Source: Ursus arctos (Eukaryota > Chordata > Mammalia > Carnivora > Ursidae). From it: 64,000 nucleotides of DNA. Where the stretch lies: assembly GCF_023065955.2 (NCBI RefSeq), contig NW_026622764.1, forward strand, positions 75,943,333-76,007,332. The letters are read 5' to 3'. Below the pieces are notes generated by a model that worked only from the letters and a program-made list of their open reading frames with translations, searched no databases and was not told the origin of the DNA. The position numbers and the translations under genes were made by a program. Positions 12,376-22,565 of this stretch are shown in pieces (position 1 is the first letter of the stretch; each line of letters starts with the position of its first letter).

Positions 12376-12525
12376 ATTTTAAAGATTTATACATTTATTT
12401 TAGAGAGAGAGGGAGCGATCATGAGTGGGAGCCCGATGCAAGGCTCCATCTCATGACCCTGAAATCACGACCTGAGCCAAAACTAAGAGTCAGACACTTA
12501 ACTCACTGCACCATCCAGGCACCCC
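12376..12525 (-). repeat. SINEC, minus strand, abutting the nested L1
   Basis: AAAGATTTATACATTTATTT through CATCCAGGCACCCC. GGAAATGGCATTTT and GGAAATGGTATTT flank it, so it used the same target site as the L1. Confidence 0.85.
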
Positions 12526-13739
12526 TGGAAATGGTATTTAAATTTTTAATTTGTTCATTGATAGTATATAAAAATACAGTTGATTTTTGAGTATTGATCT
12601 CTCTCCTTCAACCTTACCAAATTCACTTGGTTCTGGTAGCATTTTTGTCATTTTCTATATAGACAAACTTGTCATTTGTTAAGGACTGTTTTATTTCTTA
12701 CTTTCAATCTGGATGGGTTTTATTTCTTCTTAGTGCTTTATTACACTGAGTGTATCATCCAGTACAATACTGAGTAGAACTGGTGAGAAGAGTCATCCTA
12801 ACATTGTTCCTGATCTTAGGGGGAAACAATTAATTCATTCACAAGTAAGTGTGATGTTAGCAATAAGTTTTCTATACATTTTTAGAAATCCTTTGTTAGG
12901 TTAAGGAAGTTTCCTTCTAATCATAATTTTCTGAGAGTTTTTATCAGGATTGGATGTTGATTTTGTCAAACGCTTTTGTCTATATATAAACATGATAATG
13001 TGTGTATGTTAATATGAATATGATAAATTTGAGTTATTTGCAAATGCTAAACCAATCTCACATTCAAGAGCTAACTTCACTTCATCATAATGTATTAATG
13101 TTTTCACACCCATAGGGTTAGATTTATTAAAATTTTGTTTGGAGGGTTTTTTTTTTTTAAATCTGTGTACGTAGGGGATATTTCTGTTGATTTCTTAACT
13201 TATAAAGTCTTTATGGTTTTGATATCAGGGTAATACTGGCTTCATACAGTGAGTCAAGAAGTATTCCCTCTTTTGCAATTTCTTTACAAGTTTGTGTAGA
13301 ATTGTTATTTCTTCCAGAGATGTTTGGTAAAATTTACCAATGAAATTATCTGGGTCTGGATATTTCTTTGTGGGAAGGTTTTTACCTACAAATTCAATTA
13401 TCTAACAGATATAAGGCCATTGATGTTATCTCTTTCTTTGTAAGTGAGCTTGATAGTTTGCATCTTTTAAAGATTTGTACATTCATCTATTAGCCCAGTT
13501 TGTTGGCTTAAAGTTGTTCATAATTATTTCCTTATTCTCTTTTTAAAATCTGTAGAAACTCTACTGATGTCATCTTACTAATTTCTGATGATAGTAATTT
13601 GTGTTTTCTCTCTTTTTTCCTGATCAGTCCGGACAGAGTTTTGTCAATTTTATTGATTTTTATAAAAGATCCATATTCTCCATTGTTTTTGTTTTCTATA
13701 TCATTGGTTTTTGCTTACTTTAGGGCTGACAGCTTTTTA

Positions 13740-14335
13740 TTTTTTAACTTTCAGTACATTAAAAGTGACATTTCCCTGTTTTCTAGATTGCATTGCTTCC
13801 AATGAGAAATCTGCTGTATTCTTTTTTTTTTTTTTTTTTTAAGGAGATAGAAGTTTATTGAATGCCTTGCAAAGGACCAGCAGGCAGAACAGCAGAGGAG
13901 AAGCTGTCTGCCCATGTCTGCTGTATTCTTTAATTCTCCATACATTTTCCTTTTTTCTGGATCCTTTTCAGATTTCCTCTTTGTGATTGATTTTAACCAA
14001 TTCGATTAATGATGTGTTAGTTTTCTTCATGTTTCTTGAGTTTGTTGTATGTGTAGTTTTATAGAATTCATTACATTTTTATTTTTTATTACCATTATTT
14101 CTCCAAATATTTTTTGTGTACCCTCCTTTTTCTCTCTTCCTCTGAGGTCTCCAATTAAATGTATAATAGGCCACTTGAAATTGTCCCACAGATCACTCAT
14201 TCACTTTATTAATTTTCTAGTCTTTTTTTCATTGTTTCACTTTTCATTTTGGTTAGTTTCTGATCCTGTGTCTTCAAGTTCACTAATCTTTTCTTCTATT
14301 GATTTCATGTAGTGTATTTTTCATCTCACACATTA
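13740..14335 (-). repeat. Old L1-like sequence, minus strand
   Basis: Blocks such as AATGAGAAATCTGCTGTATT and TTTCTGATCCTGTGTCTTCA resemble antisense 3' regions of ancient L1 (L1ME-like). A short retrocopy is inserted at 13822-13916. Family assignment is by eye and uncertain. Confidence 0.5.
13822..13916 (-). pseudogene. 5'-truncated processed retrocopy of an mRNA 3' end
   Basis: Read on the minus strand, about 75 bases of non-repeat sequence contain AATAAA followed 11 bases later by a long A tail (plus-strand T tract at 13822-13841). TCTGCTGTATTCTT directly flanks both ends (13810-13823 and about 13917-13930) as a target-site duplication. This is the structure of an L1-mobilised cellular transcript. 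I could not identify the parent gene. Confidence 0.7.
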
Positions 14336-14339
14336 CCAT

Positions 14340-15099
14340 TTTCATTTATAAGCGTTCAACATATATTTGACAAAAGACTTGTAGCCATAACATATAAAGA
14401 ACTTTTATCACTCAACAACAAAAAGACAAATGATCAAATATAGAGTGGGTAAAAGACTCTGACACTTGAGAAAAAATACAGAAATGGAGAATAAACATCT
14501 GAAAACATGCTCAACATCGATAGTTATCAGGGAAATGCAAATTAAAACCACAATCAAATAATATAACACAATCTTTTGAATGGCTCATATTCAGGCAACA
14601 GACTGACAAAATATAAGTATTGGAGAGGATTGAAATTCTTTATATATTCTGGATACATTTTTGGTGGGAATGCAAAAAGGATCATACTTCTTTGGAAAAC
14701 AGTTTGACAATTTCTTAAAAAGTCAAATATCCATTTACTTTACAACCCAGAATTTGAATTCCTGGGCTTTTACCAGAAACAAAACAAAACAAAACAAAAA
14801 ACTGAATGCTTTATTCATAATAACAAAAAAGTGAAAGCAATCCAAATGTCCATCAATAGGACATTGTTAGAGAGATTGTGGCTTACCCGTACATTGGATG
14901 ACATCTTGGGAAAAATTTTAAAAAAATAACTACTATTACATAGAAGGTGGGTGAATCTCAAAAATACTATACTGAGAGAAGCCAGATACAAAAATACATA
15001 CATCTTATTATCCAATTTATATGAAAATCCAAAAATGACTACTTGGTAATGTATAGTGCCAGAAGGCAAATCAAGGTTGTTTAGGACCAAGACCAAGGG

Positions 15100-15163
<64 letters not shown>

Positions 15164-15350
15164 TTTTCAAGAGTGGAATGGTGAGGTTGGGGAGAGATTG
15201 ACTAAGAAAAAGGAAAAAGGAACCTTCTTAAGTAGTGGATATATTCTATACTTGGACTGTGGTAGTGGTTACATATAATATCATTAAACTACAATATTAT
15301 AAGTGGATCTGATGACATATAAATTATAGGTCAATAAAAAAGGTTGATTT
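14340..15350 (+). repeat. L1 ORF2 end and 3' UTR, plus strand
   Basis: CTCAACATCGATAGTTATCA, AATGCAAATTAAAACCACAA and AATGTCCATCAATAGGACAT are typical of the end of L1 ORF2 and the 3' UTR. A TG microsatellite lies inside it. Confidence 0.8.
15100..15162. repeat. (TG)n microsatellite
   Basis: About 31 TG units with a single CG interruption near 15131, within an L1 3' UTR. It could form Z-DNA and is likely to be length-polymorphic. Confidence 0.97.
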
Positions 15351-16490
15351 AAAAAATCAATAGATTTTTAGTTGTTTTCAGTAAGTAGGAATTGTCACAA
15401 TTTCAGAAATGGAATATCAATTTTTTTTCATTTCTTTTACTATGTATGATACTATTTCCTGATTTGGCTATTTCAAACCTTATTTATGAATCTTACACCA
15501 CAGTGAATGCTCCCATACAGCCACTCCCTTTACTTACCCTTCTTTATCTCAACATAACCACAATTTTAAAAATGAAATGAATACCATTTACACTATTTAT
15601 GACCATGCAAGTATTGTTAAATGCTACAAAATAGTGTATTATAATCACCATTTCTTTATTACACAGTGTTTTTCCTTCTGTTAATTGCCTTTCACTTTCA
15701 TTAGCCTGGTTTCCCATGTATCTAAGAATTTTTTTCCCTAAAAGCTCTATTATTTCTGCCACTTGTCTATCAATGATATTCTCCATAAAGTCAAATACAT
15801 CATTTCTTGTACTTTCCTGGAGACTACCCTTCCTGAATCTTCCAAACTCCTGCTCCAATCTGGACCTATTGACTTCTAGACAACTTCAAAGCAGTTATGT
15901 TGGTACTTTCCCTCCCGTCTCTCCTGTTCAATTCCATGCCTTTTTCATTCTTGTTTTACTCTCTAGTTTTGCTGGAGTTCATCATCCAGCTGCCTCCCAC
16001 TTGAGCTTCTTGGGAGGCTCTTTGTCTCTCTTCTACAGATGTTTAGATTACAACTTTTTTCCCTTTGTTATGTCAACATCCCAGACATCCTTCTTATTTC
16101 TTCCAAAATATTCATTGAAATAGCTTGTCTATTGTTTTCTCTCCCTTTTTTCTCAAGGGTTAATAATTTTAAAAATGTCTTTACTGTCACCTCACCAAGG
16201 TTTGGGGAGAGAAGAGAGAGACCTATGTGTTTAATTAATCATCATAAAATTGGAACCCTGGCACTCCATTTGAAACAAGGGATATATCCTTGATTTTAAT
16301 AAAGGAGAGAAAATTAGTATATATAGTCGATTTAGTGTTGTGAAGATGAAGGGATTCACATCCATGGGCTTTAGATTTATCAGTAAAATATGAGCCTAGG
16401 TCCCCAGCAGAGAGTGATGATGGAGGAAGGCCTGTAGGTAGAAGGCTTTTGAAGAGAAGAAAAGTTATCACACTGAGTAGGAATTACAGC
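15350..16490. other. Gene-free stretch without a confidently recognised element
   Basis: AT-rich sequence with chance open frames, the longest being 135 codons at 15716-16123. That frame has no recognisable protein features and is rich in F, S and L, as expected from pyrimidine-rich non-coding DNA. It may be a degraded L1 or LTR interior. Confidence 0.4.
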
Positions 16491-16494
16491 AGAG

Positions 16495-16910
16495 AAACAT
16501 GTTACAGGCTTATCTGTGACCCCCAAATACAAATGTTGGAGTCCTAACCCCAAGTACCTCAGAATGTTATCATATTTGGAGATGAGGTCTTTAAACAGGT
16601 GATTAAAATGAGGCTATGAAGGGGGGCCCTAATCTAATACGGCTGTGTCCTTATATGAAGAGGAAATTTAGACACACAGGCTGATACCAGACACATGTAA
16701 GCACAGCATGACAAATGTGAAGACACAGCGAGGCAGCCATTTGCAAGCAAAGGAAAGAGGGCTGAAACAGATCCTTCCGATGGCCTCAGAGAAAACCAAC
16801 TTGCCAACACCTTGATCTCAGACATCCAGCTTCCAAGTACTGTGAAAAAATTAATGTTCAAGCCACTGTGAATTTTGTTCTGGCAGCTCTAACAAACTAA
16901 TACACGTGGT
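16495..16910 (+). repeat. MaLR-type LTR (MLT1/MST-like), plus strand
   Basis: The order of blocks is that of the MLT1/MST LTR family: GTGACCCCCAAATACAAATG, GGAGTCCTAACCCC, GGGGCCCTAATCTAATA, GACACAGCGAGGCAGCC, ACCTTGATCTCAGAC, and an end at AACTAATACAC. It is a solo, non-coding relic. Confidence 0.75.
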
Positions 16911-17289
16911 AAGGTTGCTGGGCAGTGTTGGGTTCCAGTACGGGGTTTGTGGTCATTCAAACAGAACTTAGAGAGTTTTATAAAGAGAAACTAATAATCC
17001 TAATTAAGTGATTTTCTCCTGCTATATTCAGCAGTTAAGTGGGTTCCCAACAAAGGCAAATGGTCGGGTTCATCCGGGGGATTCTCCAGGGAATACACTG
17101 GCGAGGCAAAGACACTGAAGGGGTATGGATTATCCTAATTAAATAATAAAGTACCCTCCACTTACGGACCCAAGGCAGCAAATTAGGGGTTGTACAAATG
17201 GTCACAAACTTCTGTTAATTCTCTTAACCTCTTTCCACCTTCACCATCCAAATTCCAATACGTAACTGGATTAATAGCCACCAGGTCTT

Positions 17290-18000
17290 TCTATTCCTAG
17301 TCATTTCTTCTTTCAAGCTACTCTCCACAGTGCTTGCCATTATTTAACTAAACGCTTTTGATGGCTCCCCATTACTTACAGAATAAAAGCCAAACTACTT
17401 GAAGTGTCATGCAAGAACTTTCATGTTCTGGTCCCTGCTTACATCTTTAGCCTCATTGTCTATCACTTCTCTTCCCCACTCACAAATACCCTATATTGCA
17501 ACTAAACTACTGGCATTTCCATGACTAATCATTAGACTGTTACTTCTGCCTTTAGTTTCTGCCAGGAAAACTAAGAATTTGTTCAAAGATCACCTGTTGT
17601 TTTTTTTTTAAGATTTTTTTTTATTTATTTGACAGAGACAGCCAGCAAGAGAGGGAACACAAGCAGAGGGAGTGAGAGAGGAAGAAGCAGGCTCCTAGCA
17701 AAGAAGCCTGATGTGGGGCTCGATTCCAGAATGCCAGGATCACGCCCTGAGCCTAAGGCAGACACTTAATGACTGTACCACCCAGGCGCCCCCCAAAGAT
17801 CACCTCTTCTGAAGTTTTTCCTGACTCTTCAGGTAAGGTTGACAAATGGCCCTTTCCCTAAATTCTTATTATACCTTATACTTACAGCCATGAAGTCAAT
17901 CATCATGCTGTATTACTTACACTGCACATTTTATCCAGTGAGATAAACTCCTTGAGCTTAATGATCAATAGCACCAGGACGAGTCATGATAGATCTTCCA
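17290..18000 (+). repeat. L2 LINE 3' region, plus strand, split by a SINE
   Basis: GATGGCTCCCCATTACTTAC, AATAAAAGCCAAACTACTTG and GTTCTGGTCCCTGCTTACAT follow the L2 3' text. After the SINE it continues with CTGAAGTTTTTCCTGACTCT and AAACTCCTTGAGCTTAATGA. Confidence 0.7.
17598..17793 (-). repeat. SINEC, minus strand, inserted in L2
   Basis: It is full length with GACTGTACCACCCAGGCGCC at the head end. CAAAGATCACCT flanks both sides (about 17585 and 17796). Confidence 0.93.
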
Positions 18001-18317
18001 CAAATACTTGCAAAGTGAACAATTAGATGACACACAGAGCTGTGGGGGTTGTATTATAGATAGAAAGGAGTGACTGTTCATAATGCACAGATTGGCACAG
18101 ATATATTTTATTACAATGTAATTACAATCAGCAAAGAACTCTGTTGATAAAAAAGATGAACTTTATGATGGCTATGGTTGTAACAGTTGTGGAGTTTCAA
18201 GGAGAAAAGTCAACTGTTTCAACAGTATTGCTTTGGCGAAGAAGTGATTAAAACAAAGCTACGATCTTTGATTTATAGCAGCTAGTGTACTATATTAAAA
18301 TGAAAATGGTCTTTAGA

Positions 18318-18430
18318 TAAACCTAGTCCTGAATTCTACCTTTCTTGTTTGCTAGCTGTGTGAACATGGGAATGTTGCTGTCATTTCTGAGCTTCTTTCC
18401 ACCTGCATAGTGGGGATAAATACCTCTCTT
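18318..18430 (+). repeat. MIR SINE, plus strand
   Basis: AGTCCTGAATTCTACC, TTGCTAGCTGTGTGAACATG, GAGCTTCTTTCCACCTGCAT and AGTGGGGATAAATACCTC follow the MIR consensus order. Confidence 0.75.
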
Positions 18431-18609
18431 CTCATGAACTGCCTTCTGTACATTCAGACTCAAGATTTTAGCATCTTTTTCCTTCTCTAAGATTCAAGTT
18501 AACCATTAATTTTTCAAACTCCAAAGTCAAAGGAAGTTTCTGAGTTACATGAAGGTCAAAGCAACATGGTCATGGTTTTAAGCAGGTCCCCTTCCTTCAC
18601 CTTTCTTTC

Positions 18610-18820
18610 TTTTTTTTTTTTTTTAAAGATTTTATTTATTTATTTGACAAAGAGAAAGAGACAGCCAGCGAGAGAGGGAACACAAGCAGGGAGAGTGGGA
18701 GAGGAAGAAGCAGGCTTCTCAGCAGAGCAGGGAGCCTGATGTGGGGCTTGATCCCAGGACCCTGGGATCACGCCCTGAGCCAAAGGCAGATGCTTAAGGA
18801 CTGAGCCACCCAGGAGCCCC
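18610..18820 (-). repeat. SINEC, minus strand
   Basis: It is full length, from a T tract to ACTGAGCCACCCAGGAGCCC. CTTCACCTTTCT flanks it at about 18597 and 18822. Confidence 0.94.
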
Positions 18821-19249
18821 ACTTCACCTTTCTCCTAAACAGCATCAGCTGTCACCCGTTCCAGGTATGAGAATAAAAGGTCAGAGGTATTAAATTGCTC
18901 ATATGAATCAGAGACAGTTCTGTAAACTATAAAAAGCATTCAAGTATTTACACACCATCAAGAATATGACACACTAATAACAGTTCAGCTTGGTTAAGCA
19001 TTCCACTATCATGTGGCGGGTACTTTTTAGGTGCAATGAATCAAAAAAAAAATTAGTATGTGCACCAAAGCCTATACATCCCAATGGCAGATATTTAAAT
19101 GTAAATCACGAATCATTTCTGAAGGAAGATAACAGTCAATGTTGACAAATGAGACTGGCACTCTCATACATTGATCTTGCCGTTTTACAATCTTTCTGGA
19201 AAGCCACTGGCAATATGCATTACAATCTTCAAGCGTTAAGAGGTGTTTT

Positions 19250-19443
19250 TTGTTTGTTTGTTTTTTTAATTTATTTTGACAGAGAGAGACAGCCAGCAAG
19301 AGAGGGAACACAAGCAGGGGGAGTGGGAGAGGAAGGAGCAGGCTCCTAGCAGAGAAGCCTGATGTGGGGCTCGATCCCAGAACACTGGGATCACACCCTG
19401 GGCCCAAGGCAGACGCTTAACGACTGCGCCACCCACGCGCCCC
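19250..19443 (-). repeat. SINEC, minus strand
   Basis: It is full length and ends GCGCCACCCACGCGCCCC. GTTAAGAG flanks it on both sides as the target duplication. Confidence 0.93.
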
Positions 19444-19815
19444 GTGTTAAGAGTTTTTAGCTCTAAATTCTGTTTACCCATATAGACTCAATACATGTTT
19501 CATCTCTGGGTAATGGGATTGAATTATTTTTCTTCTAGGTGATTTGAAAATATTCTATTAAATATATACATAGCAGTTACAATTTCTAGATTATACAGAA
19601 ACTGAAATCCAGGTCATTCATTATTAGATATGATTTTGGAAAAGTTTCTTAAATATTTCCTCACATGTAAAAAGCCCCAGGTGATAGGATTACTATTTGG
19701 TAACATCTGTAAAGCACTTGACTATTATATTCTGAAAAAGGTAATTTGAAAAAACAAACATCAACTGGTGGACTGTAAGGTTCATTAATTACATCCCAGA
19801 AAGGTTTTTATTTTT

Positions 19816-20020
19816 TGAAGTTTTTTTTATTTTTAAAGATTTATTTATTTGAGGTAGGGGGAGGGGCAGAGGGACAGAGAATCTTAAGCAGAGCCACACC
19901 TCCCCCACCCCACCCCCAGCATGGAGCCCTGTGCAGGGCTGGATCTCACCACCCTGACATCACCACCTCAGAGGAAACCAAGAGTTAGACGGCTTAACAG
20001 ACTGTGCCACCCATGTACCT
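19816..20020 (-). repeat. Diverged SINEC, minus strand, downstream of MRPL57
   Basis: TTTTTAAAGATTTATTTATT through GACTGTGCCACCCATGTACC. It is an old copy about 530 bases beyond the MRPL57 stop. Confidence 0.85.
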
Positions 20021-20547
20021 CAAAAGAGGTTTTTAAAATACAACTTCAGGTAGAAGTTCTGATGAACACCTTTACTTCACTTAAATGTCTTTTAGTAGCA
20101 ATCCCTGAAGAAAATGCTATTTTTAGGCGTATGTTTAACTGAAAAAACTCAATTTTCACTTATCTTTAGGCAATTATTCTTTTGACAAAAGGTAAGCCCC
20201 CATCAAGTATCTCATACTTAAGGACAGATTCCAAACCATACTTTGTAGCTTTTTTTGAAGCTTTCATCCAAAATACATTTTATATCCTCTGTGACCTAGG
20301 AAATCTCTTGTACCTTCCCAACAGGGTAACAGAACAGGAAACAATATGGCAGAGATTGGACTATGAAGTATTAAAGAGTTTGGAGCCCCAGATATTCTAT
20401 ATGCAGACCACTACACTCATGTTTGCTGTTCAATAAGATTGATCCAAAGTCTCATTTTTCCCCAGAGGTCACAGGTGTTCGGTTCCAGAATCGGGTTGAG
20501 AGGTAGCAGCCCTGTGATCCGTCCAGCTGAAAGATGGTGGCTCTGGG

Positions 20548-20856
20548 TTAGGACCACTTCTTCGTGACATTGAGATGGTCGAGCTGGTCTGCCACGAATC
20601 TGTGGGGGGGGAACTTGGACATGCTGGCTGCCTTGATGGCCTCGAAGGCCGCCGCCCTGCGCTCCGCGGCGTGGCCGTACTCTTGCTCCGCGGTGAGGTA
20701 AGGCATGCTCAGCCAGTAATGGTTCTCTGCCTCTGTCTCCAGGCGGCGGATCATGTTCTGCTTCGCGTGGAAAGAAACGGTCCGCGGCCGCCGGTGCTTC
20801 CCGATCCACTGCCTGCCAGGAAGGCGATTGCGGCGGAGGAGGGCAGTCAGGAACAT
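20548..20856 (-). CDS. MRPL57: Mitochondrial ribosomal protein mL63 (MRPL57/MRP63), complete, 102 aa
   Basis: This encodes a small, basic, nuclear-encoded protein of the large (39S) subunit of the mitochondrial ribosome; it acts in mitochondrial translation. The 102-residue reading frame is uninterrupted. It matches what I know of mammalian MRPL57 from end to end: it starts MFLTALL, contains [12 protein letters not shown] and KQNMIRRLE, then [11 protein letters not shown], and ends [13 protein letters not shown]. The ATG at 20856-20854 is chosen because it gives the family start and length. The frame stays open upstream to 21060, but that part overlaps an inferred intron. On the minus strand a pyrimidine-rich tract ending TCTTAG lies 8-10 bases before the ATG, so the whole CDS probably sits in exon 2. 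I saw no AATAAA or ATTAAA on the minus strand between the stop and the SINE at about 20020. The gene is divergent from SKA3. Identity is very secure; transcript ends are not. Confidence 0.96.
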   Translation of the reverse strand: MFLTALLRRNRLPGRQWIGKHRRPRTVSFHAKQNMIRRLETEAENHYWLSMPYLTAEQEYGHAAERRAAAFEAIKAASMSKFPPHRFVADQLDHLNVTKKWS

Positions 20857-21122
20857 GGTACCTACTAAGACAGGGCAGAAGACCGCAAGAACTGGCGACG
20901 CGTTCGGACGCGGGAAGCAGCGACGCGCACGCGCGCGACACCGCCTCTCTCGCCACTCGGCCACCCACGAGAACTCACACCGCACCCCAAATGAAGTGGG
21001 GAGCCCAATTAGCCGCGACAGGGAAAAGAAGGGGATTCGTGAAACAACGAAATAAGCCAATCAACTCACCGACCGCAAGCCAGAGAAGACCCCAGGCCTT
21101 CCGCACGCCAGCGGACACAACC

Positions 21123-21130
21123 CCGGAAGT
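21123..21130 (+). promoter_or_regulatory. ETS/GABP-type site CCGGAAGT
   Basis: This is an exact CCGGAAGT core in the divergent promoter, close to the inferred MRPL57 first exon. GABPA/ETS sites are typical of promoters of nuclear genes for mitochondrial proteins. Binding itself is inferred. Confidence 0.55.
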
Positions 21131-21177
21131 GCGCCCGTCACTCGGAGCCTCCTTGCCCCTTCGCGTGAGACTTCAGT

Positions 21178-21187
21178 TCTCGCGAGA
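21178..21187. promoter_or_regulatory. TCTCGCGAGA palindromic promoter element
   Basis: This is an exact ten-base palindrome TCTCGCGAGA about 125 bases upstream of the SKA3 ATG. The motif is a known element of many TATA-less CpG-island promoters, often bidirectional ones. Its position between the two divergent genes fits that role. Confidence 0.6.
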
Positions 21188-21220
21188 GAGGAGTTTTACG
21201 ACGCCGCGGAGCCAGGGACG

Positions 21221-21227
21221 CTTCCGG
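21221..21227 (-). promoter_or_regulatory. Second ETS-type core (CTTCCGG on plus strand)
   Basis: CTTCCGG on the plus strand is the reverse of CCGGAAG. It lies about 90 bases upstream of the SKA3 ATG and about 10 bases before the CHR-like hexamer. Confidence 0.4.
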
Positions 21228-21237
21228 CTCAAAGAGA

Positions 21238-21255
21238 TTCAAACTACTGGCGGGC
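21238..21255 (-). promoter_or_regulatory. SKA3: CDE/CHR-like cell-cycle element upstream of SKA3
   Basis: On the minus strand the sequence reads CCGCC, a 4-5 base spacer, then TTTGAA (plus-strand TTCAAA at 21238-21243, GGCGGG from 21249). A GC-rich CDE followed at about four bases by a CHR TTTGAA is the arrangement through which the DREAM/MuvB complex restricts expression to G2/M. It sits about 70 bases before the ATG. A G2/M pattern is expected for a kinetochore gene. The site is seen; its function is inferred. Confidence 0.5.
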
Positions 21256-21312
21256 GCTAACGGAGCGGTGGACTCTCCTTGCGTCTAGTGTACTGCCGAG
21301 GAGTGCTTACCC

Positions 21313-22531
21313 ATGGATCTGATCCGAAGCTTCCACGCGAAGCTACGGTCTCTGGCCATCACCCTAGACAGCGAGACGGCTCGGCTGCAGCGAGCGCTGG
21401 ACGGAGAGGAGAGTGGTGAGTGAAGCGGGCGGGCGTTTGGGGGGATCGTGGCTACTACTACGACTCGCACAGCCGCCCGCGGCCAGCCAGGAGTGCGGCA
21501 TGTCAGAAGGGCCTTAACAAGTAAAAACACACACACCTGCAGAAAGGTTATTTATCTACAGTGGTGAAGAGTACTTCGAAAGAGATACGGAATGGGGGTG
21601 ATACACCCATCAAAATGCTCGGTGTTTGTCGTTAGCAGAGTCCCGAGGTGACAAGTGCCACCTTTTCATTTATTCTTATGCCCCCTCAAGTATGTTGTGG
21701 CTGTTTTCAATTCTATGTACGACCACGTTTGCTCTCCTCAAATAATGAAATAGCGCTATTACTGTGTTGAGAGAAACAGCGCAGAATAAGAATGTAAATT
21801 AACAGATTGAGCTCATAATGCATACAATAATTTATACGTAATATGCTTTCAAGTCACATAATGGGTATTTATCAATAAAATACAATATAATTAAAATTAA
21901 ACAAAATGCAGTTATTTAGCAGGGTTCTTTACATGCATAGTAACTTTGTCTCACCCAACTGGTCCACAGTTGCAGGAAATGCCTTTGTTTTTCCCAGCAA
22001 ACTGTGTTGCCGGCACAGACATCAGTACTCAGTGCTGCTTTTTTCTCTCCCCTCCCGTCCTCTTTTCTTTTCTTTTTTCTTTTCTTTTCTTTCTTAAGTA
22101 ATCTCTACACCCAGTGTGGGGCTCAAACTCACGATCCAGAGTCGCATGCTCTTGCCACTAAGCCAGCCAGGCACCCCAGCATACTGCTCTTTAAAAAAAT
22201 AAATATAGCAGAATTCTTCACCACTACTCTTTAGATTAGAAATTTTTTAAAACATTGTTTTAAGAGTAGTTCAGATTTTGAGATTATTTTATAAATGTCA
22301 TAATTGTAATTTGCCTTAAAATATTGTGCCCTGTAGACAGACTCCTTTTACTTTATATTATGAGTAGTGTCCCAGCCATTTGAAAATGTTTATTCTTTTG
22401 ACTGTAAAACAGTACATGTAACTGGCAAAAAATTTGAGATGTGGAAAAGGAAAAAGAGGAAAATAAATATTTCCTGTAACTCAACCATTCAAAGACACCA
22501 CTATTAGTATTTTATTATTTTCTGTTTTCTC

Positions 22532-22565
<34 letters not shown>

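Larger units (their letters stand above)
9030..13740 (-). repeat. Long old L1, minus strand, tail to tail with the preceding L1
   Basis: Read on the minus strand this is the 3' part and ORF2 of an L1M-type element. The plus strand shows familiar antisense ORF2 text such as TCCTCCAACTTTGTTTTTCT, TTGTTTTGGCTATTCTAGGT and CTGATCTTAGGGGGAAACAA. Several later elements are nested in it at 10375-10505, 10897-11345, 11392-12365 and 12376-12525. It is degenerate and has no intact frame. Confidence 0.8.
21070..21200 (-). other. MRPL57: Inferred non-coding first exon of MRPL57
   Basis: Read on the minus strand, a consensus donor (GGTC G then GTGAGT) has its GT at plus positions 21069-21068, so exon 1 would end at 21070. 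The matching acceptor is TCTTAG at 20870-20865 (alternatively the AG three bases further on), giving an intron of about 200 bases and placing the ATG just inside exon 2. The exon start is not visible; 21200 is an estimate bounded by the SKA3 side of the shared promoter. This is inference from splice signals only. Confidence 0.5.
20620..21500. promoter_or_regulatory. CpG island and bidirectional MRPL57/SKA3 promoter
   Basis: This stretch is GC-rich and dense in CpG, in sharp contrast to the AT-rich surroundings. It covers the MRPL57 CDS start, its inferred first exon and SKA3 exon 1. The two ATGs are only 456 bases apart on opposite strands, which makes this a compact divergent promoter. It contains ETS-type sites, a TCTCGCGAGA palindrome and a CDE/CHR-like pair, listed separately. 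No convincing TATA box was seen in it. Confidence 0.85.

Noticed and set aside
11895..12377. 160-codon minus-strand frame
   Set aside because: It is an ORF2 C-terminal relic of a nested carnivore L1 3' end.
15716..16123. 135-codon plus-strand frame
   Set aside because: Hydrophobic, S/F/L-rich translation from pyrimidine-rich sequence, with no start context or homology that I recognise.
20575..21260. Open frames on the plus strand across the MRPL57 region (97, 100 and 89 codons)
   Set aside because: They are antisense or promoter-region openings produced by high GC content. The minus strand carries the real MRPL57 frame and the frames have no family resemblance.
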